Positions 16,427 to 24,750 of a stretch of 64,000 nucleotides of DNA are shown here, one piece after another (within the stretch, counting starts at the first letter, position 1; each line of letters starts with the position of its first letter). Source of the stretch: Tenacibaculum sp. SZ-18 (GTDB lineage Bacteria; Bacteroidota; Bacteroidia; Flavobacteriales; Flavobacteriaceae); contig NZ_CP019335.1 in NCBI RefSeq assembly GCF_002813915.1, positions 2,463,777 through 2,527,776 of the forward strand, written 5' to 3'. The translations under genes and the position numbers were made by a program. The notes under the pieces are model-generated. The model searched no databases. It was given only the letters and a program-made list of their open reading frames with translations, and was not told where the DNA came from.

Positions 16427-18079
16427 TTATAAACTTTTAAAATATGCTGTTAAAATTTGATCGTTAATTTCTGATGGTGTGAAAACCTCTAAAATTTTTG
16501 GTTTCTCACTATCGTTATAAAATTGCACTAAATTATAATTTAGTTCATTGAGTGAATTTGCATGAAGATAATCAAAACCAAACATCTTGGCTAAATAATT
16601 TGCCGTTAATTGATGTGGCGTTTCAAAATATTGAAGCGCATTTGTAGATTTAGGCCCTGGAATGATTTTGAAAATTCCACCACCTGAATTATTAATTATG
16701 ATTATCCTGAAGTTATTTGGGATATAAGAATTCCAAAGTGCATTACTATCGTAAAAAAAACTCAAATCACCAGTCAATAAGGTTGTTGACTCTTCTACCG
16801 AGCAAGCAGCTCCAATCGCAGTGGATGTACTACCATCAATTCCACTTGTTCCTCTGTTACAAAAAACACTGTAACTCGAATTTATATCGAATAACTGAAG
16901 ATAACGAATCAAAGAACTATTACTAACTTGAATTTGAGAGCCTTCAGGAATTTTATTCAAAACAGATTCAACCACTTTTAAATCTGAATATTCAGCAGTT
17001 GCCAAAAAGTCCTTATGCTTTATATTTCTTGACCTTTTTTCGGACAACCAATACTCCTTATAATTTGAGGCTGTTTTCTCTACTTGTTTCATAAAGTTTT
17101 CAAAAAAACGTACTGGGTTTTCCTGAATAAACTCTGATAGACAGAAATAAGTATTCATTTCTTTTATCCCATCAATATGCCAATGATGACTTGGTTGATA
17201 CTTTCTTAAAAATTGTTTGATTCTTTTCGAAACAATCATTCCCCCAAAAGTTACTAATAATTCTGGCTGTAATTCTTTAAAATCTGATTCATCTAATTTC
17301 GAAATCAGTTTATCAATAGAATTAATCGTTTTTCCGTAATCAAGATTAGAAGTTGTTTCAGTCATTACTAAAACAGATGGATCTTCATTCAGTTTATCTA
17401 TGAGCTTTTGAGTTTTCTCACATTTACGATGTACTCCAACTAAAACTAACTTTCTTTTTGTATTATTCCAAATTTTCGAAAGAGATCTAAAATCAATTTT
17501 CTTTCTATTTTCTTGAATATATTCTTCACTAAATTGGAAAGAGTCCATTTCATCAACAGTCTCATAAATCGGCTCATTAAAAGGAACGTTGATATGTACT
17601 GGTCCAGAATTATGAATACAAGTTTCTAAAGCCTTAACAACCTCCTTTTTATTTGTTATTAGTTCTTTCTCGTCCTCAACTAAATTTGCTGAATACAAAA
17701 TATGATTCTCAAATACATTTTCTTGGCGTATTGTTTGACCATCGCCAATATCGATTAAGTATTTTGGCCTATCTGCTGAAATAACTAGCAATGGTATTTT
17801 ACTATAAAAAGCTTCTGCTATTGCTGGATAATAGTTCAATAATGCAGAACCTGAAGTACAAATAATAGCTACTGGTTTTTTGGTTTGTTGTGCAATTCCT
17901 AAAGCAAAAAATGCCGCTGCTCTTTCATCAACTATACTAAAAGTCTCAATTTGATTTACATTAGAAAAACCGATGGTTAAAGGCGCGTTTCTAGAACCTG
18001 GAGAAATCACAACCTTATCAATATTATAATACTGACAAGCAGAAATGACTAATTGTGCAAGTTGTTTTTTTGGATACAT
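16427..18079 (-). CDS. menD: 2-succinyl-5-enolpyruvyl-6-hydroxy-3-cyclohexene-1-carboxylate synthase
   Basis: 550 residues, normal length. MenD is the TPP-dependent enzyme adding 2-oxoglutarate-derived succinic semialdehyde to isochorismate, the first committed menaquinone step. N-terminal TPP domain with SPGSRNAPLT at 25-34 and the catalytic Glu region; C-terminal TPP-binding stretch NRGTSGIDGSTSTAIGAA and GDLSFFYDSNAL. First gene of a two-gene unit with the CvfB-like gene. A possible -7 box (CAAAAATA, minus-strand TATTTTTG) lies at 18087-18094, 7 bp from the start, so a very short leader is possible. Confidence 0.97.
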   Translation of the reverse strand: MYPKKQLAQLVISACQYYNIDKVVISPGSRNAPLTIGFSNVNQIETFSIVDERAAAFFALGIAQQTKKPVAIICTSGSALLNYYPAIAEAFYSKIPLLVISADRPKYLIDIGDGQTIRQENVFENHILYSANLVEDEKELITNKKEVVKALETCIHNSGPVHINVPFNEPIYETVDEMDSFQFSEEYIQENRKKIDFRSLSKIWNNTKRKLVLVGVHRKCEKTQKLIDKLNEDPSVLVMTETTSNLDYGKTINSIDKLISKLDESDFKELQPELLVTFGGMIVSKRIKQFLRKYQPSHHWHIDGIKEMNTYFCLSEFIQENPVRFFENFMKQVEKTASNYKEYWLSEKRSRNIKHKDFLATAEYSDLKVVESVLNKIPEGSQIQVSNSSLIRYLQLFDINSSYSVFCNRGTSGIDGSTSTAIGAACSVEESTTLLTGDLSFFYDSNALWNSYIPNNFRIIIINNSGGGIFKIIPGPKSTNALQYFETPHQLTANYLAKMFGFDYLHANSLNELNYNLVQFYNDSEKPKILEVFTPSEINDQILTAYFKSL

Positions 18080-18100
18080 CAGTCTGCAAAAATATCACTA

Positions 18101-18130
18101 AAAAAGAAAATCCACACTATACGTGTGGAC
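18101..18130 (-). terminator. terminator after the transaldolase-family gene
   Basis: Stem TCCACAC/GTGTGGA (18111-18117 with 18123-18129) followed on the minus strand by TTTTCTTTTTT. It lies 28 bp beyond the fsa stop and just before menD. Confidence 0.75.
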
Positions 18131-18157
18131 TTCTTACATATTTGTATTGATTATATT

Positions 18158-18811
18158 TTAATTTCCTTTTTTATAATCAGCTAAAAACTTCTCTAAACCT
18201 ATATCAGTTAATGGGTGCTTCAATAAACCAGTGATCGCAGATAAAGGGCCTGTCATTACATCGGCTCCAATTTTAGCGCAATCAATTACGTGCATTGTGT
18301 GACGTACAGAGGCTGCTAAAATTTCAGTTTCGAACATGTAGTTATCATAGATATGACGAATCTCAGAAATTAAATTTAAGCCATCTGTTGAAATATCATC
18401 TAAACGACCAATAAATGGAGAAACATAAGTTGCACCAGCCTTTGCTGCTAATAAAGCTTGACCAGCTGAAAACACTAAGGTTACATTCGTTTTAATTCCT
18501 TTGTCAGAAAAGTACTTACAGGCTTTAACACCATCGCCAATCATTGGTAATTTCACAACAATTTGAGGATGTAAAGCTGCTAATTCTTCTCCTTCTTTCA
18601 CCATTCCTTCAAAATCAGTAGAAATTACTTCTGCCGAAACATCTCCATCAACTATTTCGCAAATTGCCTTATAATGATTTTTAATGTTGTCTTCTCCTGT
18701 AATTCCTTCTTTTGCCATTAAAGATGGATTTGTAGTTACTCCGTCTAAAATTCCTAAAGCTTGTGCTTCACGAATCTGATCTAAATTGGCTGTATCAATA
18801 AAAAACTTCAT
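18158..18811 (-). CDS. fsa: transaldolase family protein / fructose-6-phosphate aldolase
   Basis: 217 residues, the short MipB/TalC subfamily. Schiff-base Lys in [20 protein letters not shown] (about residue 86) and the start [13 protein letters not shown] with Asp6 are clear. The short subfamily contains both transaldolases and fructose-6-phosphate aldolases, which differ at one active-site residue; I cannot decide which from sequence alone. It acts in the pentose phosphate pathway or aldol cleavage of F6P. Single-gene unit with its own terminator. Confidence 0.93.
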   Translation of the reverse strand: MKFFIDTANLDQIREAQALGILDGVTTNPSLMAKEGITGEDNIKNHYKAICEIVDGDVSAEVISTDFEGMVKEGEELAALHPQIVVKLPMIGDGVKACKYFSDKGIKTNVTLVFSAGQALLAAKAGATYVSPFIGRLDDISTDGLNLISEIRHIYDNYMFETEILAASVRHTMHVIDCAKIGADVMTGPLSAITGLLKHPLTDIGLEKFLADYKKGN

Positions 18812-19173
18812 CTAATTTTTGTTTTACTGTTGTGTTATTTTGCAAAACTAGTGTTTTATAACTAGTTTATATTTGAGCTTATAAAAAAAATGTTTGAAAT
18901 TTTTCATGAATAAATTCGAAAGACGTTTAAAAGAATTCTAAAAATACTAAAAACGTTTAAGAAACTATAATATCAAAAGTCTAGAAAACTATTTTTTAAA
19001 AACTACAGGAAAACTTTTTAGTTGTTAACTATGGAGTCCTGAGGAGGAAAACGAAATATCAAATCTCTATATCCAAACCTCATCACTCTATTCAAACGCA
19101 GGAATTACTTAATAGTACGGATGTAAATTAAACCGATAGAAAAACCTACTTTTACATTTTTAACTATTGTACT
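18812..19173. other. 362-bp divergent intergenic region
   Basis: Lies between the divergent fsa and HAD phosphatase genes. CAAAACTA at 18843-18850 (TAGTTTTG on the minus strand) is a possible -7 box for fsa; a near-consensus TACTTTTA about 25 bp before 19174 may serve the HAD gene. No reading frame or RNA structure of note is seen in the middle. Confidence 0.5.
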
Positions 19174-19983
19174 ATGACACTTTCAAATGTAAAACTTGTA
19201 ATTACTGATATGGATGGAACGCTCTTAAATTCCAATCATGAAGTGAGTGATCAATTTTTCAATTTATTTAGTAAGTTAAAAGAAAATAATATTCTTTTTT
19301 GTGCTGCAAGTGGAAGACCATTATATGGAATTCTAGATAAATTATCTCCTATAAAAAATGATATTCTTATTGTTGCTGAAAATGGAGGGTTAGTACTTAA
19401 GAATGATGAAGTTTTACTATCTACGGAAATTCAAAAGGAAAATGTAAAAAAGATTAATGAAACTTTGAATACAATAGAGAACGTAAACGCAGTTTATTGC
19501 ACAAAAGACAAAGCTTACACAACTAATCCATCAGGAAAGTTACTTGAACTTTTATCGGAATACTATAAAAATCACGAAGTCGTAGATTCTCCCGAGAGCA
19601 TAACTGCTCCAATTTATAAAATTGCTTTGTTTCATGAAATCAGTTCTGAAAAATATTTATATCCGCACTTACATCATTTAGAAAGTGAGTTTAAAGTTAA
19701 AGTAAGCGCCAATCATTGGGTTGATATTTCAGAAAACAATGCCAATAAAGGTTATGCTGTAGAGCTTATTCAAAACATATATAATATTTCTCCAGAAGAA
19801 ACAATGGTATTTGGCGATTATAATAATGACATTGAAATGCTAAAAAAAGCACATTTTAGTTATGCCATGGAAAACGCCCATCCCTTAGTAAAGGAGACCG
19901 CAAATTACTCAACTCGAAGTAATGATAATTTTGGAGTTGAGAAAATCCTTGAGTTATTAATAAAGGAAAAAGAAAGTTCTTAA
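19174..19983 (+). CDS. Cof-type HAD phosphatase
   Basis: 269 residues. HAD motif I DMDGTLLNSNHE (about 12-23), motif II AASGRP, motif III Lys in the region before 200, and motif IV FGDYNNDIEML (about 213-223) are complete, and the C2B cap lies between (about 85-185). Such enzymes remove phosphate from sugar phosphates, FMN or PLP. Substrate cannot be read from sequence. Converges with the SDR gene, 6 bp apart. Confidence 0.92.
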   Translation: MTLSNVKLVITDMDGTLLNSNHEVSDQFFNLFSKLKENNILFCAASGRPLYGILDKLSPIKNDILIVAENGGLVLKNDEVLLSTEIQKENVKKINETLNTIENVNAVYCTKDKAYTTNPSGKLLELLSEYYKNHEVVDSPESITAPIYKIALFHEISSEKYLYPHLHHLESEFKVKVSANHWVDISENNANKGYAVELIQNIYNISPEETMVFGDYNNDIEMLKKAHFSYAMENAHPLVKETANYSTRSNDNFGVEKILELLIKEKESS

Positions 19984-19989
19984 GAAAAA

Positions 19990-20793
19990 TTACAATTTGT
20001 AATGATTCATAATCAATCTTTCATAAACTCTATCTGGTAATACTCTTTTTAGAACAACAGAAAAGCGCTCCATGAATGCACCAACTTTGTAGTGCAATTT
20101 AGGCTTTTTAGTATTGATTATTTTAAGAACTAACTTCGCAATTACAATCGGATTCATTCCGTCGTCAACATAATCATCCGATACTTGTAAATTTTTACTG
20201 TAAGATTCCTTATACGCAGAATCTTCAAAAACTGGCGTGTAATATCTCCCGGTAGATATACTTGTAGCAAAACTTCCTGGAGCAATACTGGTTACATTAA
20301 CTCCAAAACTTTTCACTTCCATACTTAACGACTCTGTTAGTAATTCAAAAGCACCTTTACTGGCCGAATATGCACTTCTATATGGTAAACCTGAATAAGC
20401 AGCAAGTGAAGTTATATTAATAATTAAGCCACTTTTTTGATTTCTCATATGAGGTATAACCTTCTTCATAACATCTATCGGTCCAAAAAAATTTGTATTA
20501 AAACCTTCTTTTAACTCACTCATTGGAATATCTTCCATGGCTCCCATTAAACCCCTTCCTGCATTATTTATCAGTACATCAATACGACCTTCTTTATTGA
20601 TAACTTTGGTAACAGCTCTATCGATTGACTCTACGTCTAATACGTCTAGGGCGATCATAGTAAAATCAACACCTATTACTTTATCAGGATTTCGACTTGT
20701 ACCATAAACAATGTAATTATTTGAATATAAATGTTCTGCAATTGCTTTTCCAATACCAGAAGAAGCTCCGGTAATCACTATTACTTTAGACAT
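19990..20793 (-). CDS. short-chain dehydrogenase/reductase (SDR)
   Basis: 267 residues, classical SDR. Cofactor motif TGASSGIG at 7-14, NNAG at about 86-89, catalytic Ser in INITSLAAY and YSASK (Tyr/Lys) near 151-155. No substrate-specific mark recognised; it resembles the general 'SDR family oxidoreductases' of Flavobacteriia that act on keto or hydroxy compounds with NAD(P). Single-gene unit. Confidence 0.92.
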   Translation of the reverse strand: MSKVIVITGASSGIGKAIAEHLYSNNYIVYGTSRNPDKVIGVDFTMIALDVLDVESIDRAVTKVINKEGRIDVLINNAGRGLMGAMEDIPMSELKEGFNTNFFGPIDVMKKVIPHMRNQKSGLIINITSLAAYSGLPYRSAYSASKGAFELLTESLSMEVKSFGVNVTSIAPGSFATSISTGRYYTPVFEDSAYKESYSKNLQVSDDYVDDGMNPIVIAKLVLKIINTKKPKLHYKVGAFMERFSVVLKRVLPDRVYERLIMNHYKL

Positions 20794-21011
20794 TTTTAGA
20801 TTGATTTATCAGGTTGATTACTTTGGATGAATTTCCATATAATTGAATGGTTTAGTTCAAAACTCAAAAACCGATCAAATATCAGAGTCAAAAGTCTATA
20901 AACAAAGCATTTTTTCCAAATTTTTTAGTTAAAGATTTTGAGGTCATTTAAAAATAAGCTAATTTCGAGACTTGTAAACATAATTTATTCTACCCCAAAA
21001 TATAGAAAATC

Positions 21012-22406
21012 ATGAAAAGATTGTTTCTGTTAGCTGTAAGTTTATTAGTATTGACGGCCTGTGGTGATAAGCCTAAACCGAAAGATTATGCGGTAATTTC
21101 TGGTGAAGCCCAAAATTTTAGAAAACGAAACATAACGTTAATAGGTTATAATTTTGAAAAGAAAATAAAGTTTGATAGAAAAACGAAAACTTTTTCTGAT
21201 ACACTTAGAGATATAACACCTGGTCATTACATTTTAAAATTCAATAAAAGACCTGTGAATGTCTATTTATCATCAATTGAAGATTTAAAGGTTATGGTTG
21301 ATGCAAAAAAAAGGACAGAAGATCCAATTTTCGAAGGACCAAACAAAAACATCAACATTTATCTAACAGAAAGATATAAAAAACATGGTCTAATTTTAGG
21401 TAACGCGAATAAGTTATTCTCTTTAGAAGAAGCAGAGTTCTTAAGTAAAATGGATGAGTATAAATCTAGTTTAGAAGATTTAGCAGATGCATCGCAATTA
21501 CCAGCTGATTATTTAGAGAAAGAAAAAAGGAATATAAATTACGAATTTGTTAGAAATATAAATAATTACCAGCCATACCATAGACTATTGTATGGTGACG
21601 AAGAGTTTGTTGTATCGGAAACGTTTCCTAAAGACATAATGGAGGATATAGACTTTAACAATCCAGCGGATTTTTTACATTCTGTATCATACAGAAAACT
21701 ACTGAAAGAATATTTAGATAAGATAGCAAATAAGAGGAAACCAAAAGATGGAGATTTTGATTTAACGTATCTACAAACTGTACATACTGAAGTAGTAGAT
21801 ACTTTAATTAAAAATGATTTGATACATTCGGCTGCTAAAAAACAAATCACAACTACTACAAACCTTAAAGAGTATTATAAAAAGTACATGGGATACTCAA
21901 CTAACAAGGAAAACAAAGCTGAGATTAAAAGTTTATATGATAAATTGAAATTAACTGCACAAGGTCAACCTTCACCTAAATTTACTGATTTAGAAAATTA
22001 CACTGGTGGTAAAACTTCATTAGATGACTTAATTGGTAAAGGTAAATATGTTTACATAGATGTTTGGGCGACATGGTGCGGATTCTGTAAAAAAGAGATC
22101 CCACTTTTAAAAAGACTAGAACAAAAATATCATGATAAAAACATTGAGTTCGTTAGTATCAGTGTGGATAAAGCTAGTTTAAAGGAAAAATGGAGACAAA
22201 CGATTATTGATAGAGAGATGACAGGAGTTCAATTATTTGCAGGTAAATCAGAAACGGAACTGCAATTTACCAAAGACTATTTGATTAAAGGATTACCAAG
22301 GTTTATTTTAATTGATCCTGATGGAAATATAGTCAATGCAAATGCTCCAAGACCAAGCGAAGGAGATGCTCTTCAAAATATTTTTGATGAACTATTGGAC
22401 ATTTAA
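21012..22406 (+). CDS. TlpA-like thioredoxin-domain lipoprotein
   Basis: 464 residues. Lipobox LLVLTAC (Cys17). N-terminal part (about 25-110) is a beta-rich DUF4369-like region, the middle (110-310) is helical, and the last 145 residues are a TlpA/ResA thioredoxin domain with the redox motif WCGFC near 355-359 (WATWCGFCKKEIPLL). It should reduce or exchange disulfides in the envelope, for example during cytochrome c maturation. No cyt c gene is near, so partner unknown. A strong terminator follows. Confidence 0.9.
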   Translation: MKRLFLLAVSLLVLTACGDKPKPKDYAVISGEAQNFRKRNITLIGYNFEKKIKFDRKTKTFSDTLRDITPGHYILKFNKRPVNVYLSSIEDLKVMVDAKKRTEDPIFEGPNKNINIYLTERYKKHGLILGNANKLFSLEEAEFLSKMDEYKSSLEDLADASQLPADYLEKEKRNINYEFVRNINNYQPYHRLLYGDEEFVVSETFPKDIMEDIDFNNPADFLHSVSYRKLLKEYLDKIANKRKPKDGDFDLTYLQTVHTEVVDTLIKNDLIHSAAKKQITTTTNLKEYYKKYMGYSTNKENKAEIKSLYDKLKLTAQGQPSPKFTDLENYTGGKTSLDDLIGKGKYVYIDVWATWCGFCKKEIPLLKRLEQKYHDKNIEFVSISVDKASLKEKWRQTIIDREMTGVQLFAGKSETELQFTKDYLIKGLPRFILIDPDGNIVNANAPRPSEGDALQNIFDELLDI

Positions 22407-22424
22407 AAGAAAATTAAGAAATAT

Positions 22425-22458
22425 AAAAAAAGCTCAGTTTGTAAACTGAGCTTTTTTT
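22425..22458. terminator. bidirectional terminator after the TlpA-like gene
   Basis: A near-perfect palindrome: seven A's then GCTCAGTTT, a 2-nt centre, then AAACTGAGC and seven T's. Serves the TlpA gene on plus and the AIM24-like gene (stop 22483) on minus. Confidence 0.9.
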
Positions 22459-22482
22459 AATTTGTGAAATAGTATTTAATTT

Positions 22483-23292
22483 CTAAAATCTATTATCTCC
22501 ATCCAATAAATCTCCTAAACCGCCTAAAATACTTCCTTCACCTTTACTTTTACCTCCACTCGGTATTGAAGATAAAACTCTTCCTGCTAATCGGCTAAAC
22601 GGTAATGATTGAATGAATACAGTTCCTGGTCCTTGAAGTTTTGCAAAGAACAATCCTTCACCTCCAAAGATGGTATTCTTTATTCCACCTACAAACTCGA
22701 TATCATAATCTATATCTTGAGTAAATCCAACAATACAACCCGTATCTACTTTTAAAATCTCACCAGGTTTTAAAACTTTTTTTGCCATAGTTCCACCAGC
22801 ATGGATAAAACCTAATCCATCACCTTCCATCTTTTGCATAATAAAACCTTCTCCACCGAACAGACCTCTTCCGAGTTTTCGTGAAAACTCAATCCCAATA
22901 GAAACTCCTTTTGCCGCGCATAAAAAAGCATCTTTTTGACAAATAAACTTTCCTCCAAACTCTGTTAAATCAATAGGTATAATTTTACCAGGATAAGGAG
23001 AAGCAAAAGAAACTTGCTTTTTTCCATATCCTACATTAGTAAATACAGTCATGAATAAGCTTTCACCAGTTAAAATTCTTTTACCAGCGGAAAATATCTT
23101 TCCTAACAAACCTTTTTCCTGATTTGATCCATCCCCAAAAATAGTATTCATCTGTACATCTGGCTCCATCATCATAAAACTCCCACTTTCTGCTACTACG
23201 CCTTCCTGAGGGTCCAACTCAATTTCTACATATTGCATCTCCTCACCGTAAATTCGATAGTCAATTTCGTTTGCTCTTTGTTCTAGAAACAT
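22483..23292 (-). CDS. TIGR00266/AIM24 family protein
   Basis: 269 residues. Glycine-rich beta protein with the family pattern: EIELDPQEGVVAESGSFMMM near 25-44, GGEGFIMQKMEGDG and FAKLQGPGTVFIQSLPFSRLA later. Similar to the AIM24 fold, a trimeric beta-barrel of unknown function in bacteria. Length normal. 43 bp downstream of the DUF4442 gene, so the two may be cotranscribed. Confidence 0.88.
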   Translation of the reverse strand: MFLEQRANEIDYRIYGEEMQYVEIELDPQEGVVAESGSFMMMEPDVQMNTIFGDGSNQEKGLLGKIFSAGKRILTGESLFMTVFTNVGYGKKQVSFASPYPGKIIPIDLTEFGGKFICQKDAFLCAAKGVSIGIEFSRKLGRGLFGGEGFIMQKMEGDGLGFIHAGGTMAKKVLKPGEILKVDTGCIVGFTQDIDYDIEFVGGIKNTIFGGEGLFFAKLQGPGTVFIQSLPFSRLAGRVLSSIPSGGKSKGEGSILGGLGDLLDGDNRF

Positions 23293-23335
23293 AATTTTAG
23301 TTTTTATTTCATTAGACTAAAGTTCTTGCTATTTG

Positions 23336-23791
23336 TTACGTTTTAACTTTCAAACTCCATTCAAATTGAAACTTTGAAACTGAAATTCCATCTTCATTAA
23401 TCCCTTCTGAAGTTAATAGTACCGTCTGTCCCTCCCCAGTTTTAATAGCATCTTCAATTGCTCTATCAATTTCTTCTCCTTGATTACATTCAAAATGAAT
23501 CTTACCTGTTGCCTTTTTAGTAAAAGTTGCGTCCATATTTGTAACAAGCATCGAGATTTTCCTTCCTGAAACATCTATTGACTGCATCACTAGAATTCCT
23601 GTTGCAAATTCAGCAGCCATTCCCTGCACTGCCCAAAACATTGAATTAAATGGATTCTGATTAATCCAACGATGTTTTACTTTTACAACTGTTTGCTTTC
23701 TTGAAATTGACTTCACACGAATTCCTGTAAAAAAAGCGGATGGTAACTTAAATAATAAAAAGAAGTTAATTTTTGAGGGTGTAAATTTCAT
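23336..23791 (-). CDS. DUF4442 hotdog-fold thioesterase-like protein
   Basis: 151 residues. The NPFNSMFWAVQGMAAEFATG helix near 46-65 is the central hotdog helix of the DUF4442 family, related to acyl-CoA thioesterases. The substrate is unknown. Start at 23791, with a 166-bp divergent region to the DUF4870 gene. Confidence 0.82.
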   Translation of the reverse strand: MKFTPSKINFFLLFKLPSAFFTGIRVKSISRKQTVVKVKHRWINQNPFNSMFWAVQGMAAEFATGILVMQSIDVSGRKISMLVTNMDATFTKKATGKIHFECNQGEEIDRAIEDAIKTGEGQTVLLTSEGINEDGISVSKFQFEWSLKVKT

Positions 23792-23894
23792 AAAATCCAG
23801 TATTTATGGGCAATTTAAAGTTTTTATTAAGGGGAAACAACAAATTATTAAGGATTCTTTTTTGTTAAAATTTGTTAAATTTTAGTACTATGTA

Positions 23895-23926
23895 TTGCAT
23901 AATACCTTTTTTTAAACATATATTTG
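23895..23926 (+). promoter_or_regulatory. promoter of the DUF4870-PadR-PspC operon
   Basis: TTG at 23895-23897, 21-bp spacer, then TATATTTG at 23919-23926, which fits both Bacteroidota promoter elements and their spacing. It lies 31 bp upstream of the first ATG at 23958. Confidence 0.75.
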
Positions 23927-23957
23927 CATAGTCAAGTATTATATAAATCATTATACT

Positions 23958-24392
23958 ATGAGAAATAATAACGAAAATACCAACGCATTCTTAATACATA
24001 TTTCCTCTTTCGCAGGATACTTCTTCCCTTTCGGAAGTATTATCACTCCTTTAATATTATGGCAAACACAAAAAGATAGAAGCTCTTTTTTAGACGAACA
24101 TGGAAAAGAAGCCGTAAACTTTAATGTAAGTTTCTCTCTTTACATCTTCATATTGAGTGCATCATTTGTATCATTTTTCTTTGGAGATATATTTAGAGTA
24201 CTTAACAGAATCGACCATTTAGACTTCGGACATAGTGTTTCTTTTAGTGGCGACTTATTCGGCTTCTTTGGAATTGCATCTTTGGTAGGCGTTGTAACCT
24301 TGATTAAAATTGCTTTAATCATAATTGCATCAATGAAAGCCAACAACGGAGAACATTATAAATATCCGTTTACAATAAAATTTATTAAATAA
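23958..24392 (+). CDS. DUF4870 membrane protein
   Basis: 144 residues. Three or four membrane helices with the typical DUF4870 start (ISSFAGYFFPFGSIITPLILW) and the 'FLDEHGKEAVNFNVSFSLY' motif. Function unknown; the family is often found with PadR and PspC genes, as here. First gene of the operon, 13 bp before padR. Confidence 0.88.
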   Translation: MRNNNENTNAFLIHISSFAGYFFPFGSIITPLILWQTQKDRSSFLDEHGKEAVNFNVSFSLYIFILSASFVSFFFGDIFRVLNRIDHLDFGHSVSFSGDLFGFFGIASLVGVVTLIKIALIIIASMKANNGEHYKYPFTIKFIK

Positions 24393-24405
24393 AAAACCAC
24401 ACTGA

Positions 24406-24750
24406 ATGAAGATAGAAAATACAAAAGCTCAAATGCGTAAAGGCGTTTTAGAGTATTGTATCTTGTCAATACTACAAAAGGGCGATGCATACACTTCTGA
24501 AATCCTTAACACATTAAAAAGCGCAGAGATGATTGTGGTTGAAGGTACCATATATCCATTATTAACCCGCTTAAAAAATGCAGGCTTACTATCATATAGA
24601 TGGGAAGAATCGACCTCAGGACCACCACGTAAATATTACGTAATCACAGAAAATGGAACCATGTTTTTAAAAGAATTAGACAAAACTTGGAATAATTTAG
24701 TAAATGCAGTAAATCAAGTAACAAGTACAAAATCAACATCAAATGAATAA
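24406..24750 (+). CDS. PadR family transcriptional regulator
   Basis: 114 residues, short PadR form: winged helix with ILSILQKGDAYTSEILNTL, EGTIYPLLTRLKNAGLL and GPPRKYY motifs. It probably represses its own operon. Its end overlaps the PspC gene by 8 bp, so the two are translationally coupled. The linked PspC product may be a direct partner in envelope stress response, as inferred for similar operons. Confidence 0.92.
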   Translation: MKIENTKAQMRKGVLEYCILSILQKGDAYTSEILNTLKSAEMIVVEGTIYPLLTRLKNAGLLSYRWEESTSGPPRKYYVITENGTMFLKELDKTWNNLVNAVNQVTSTKSTSNE

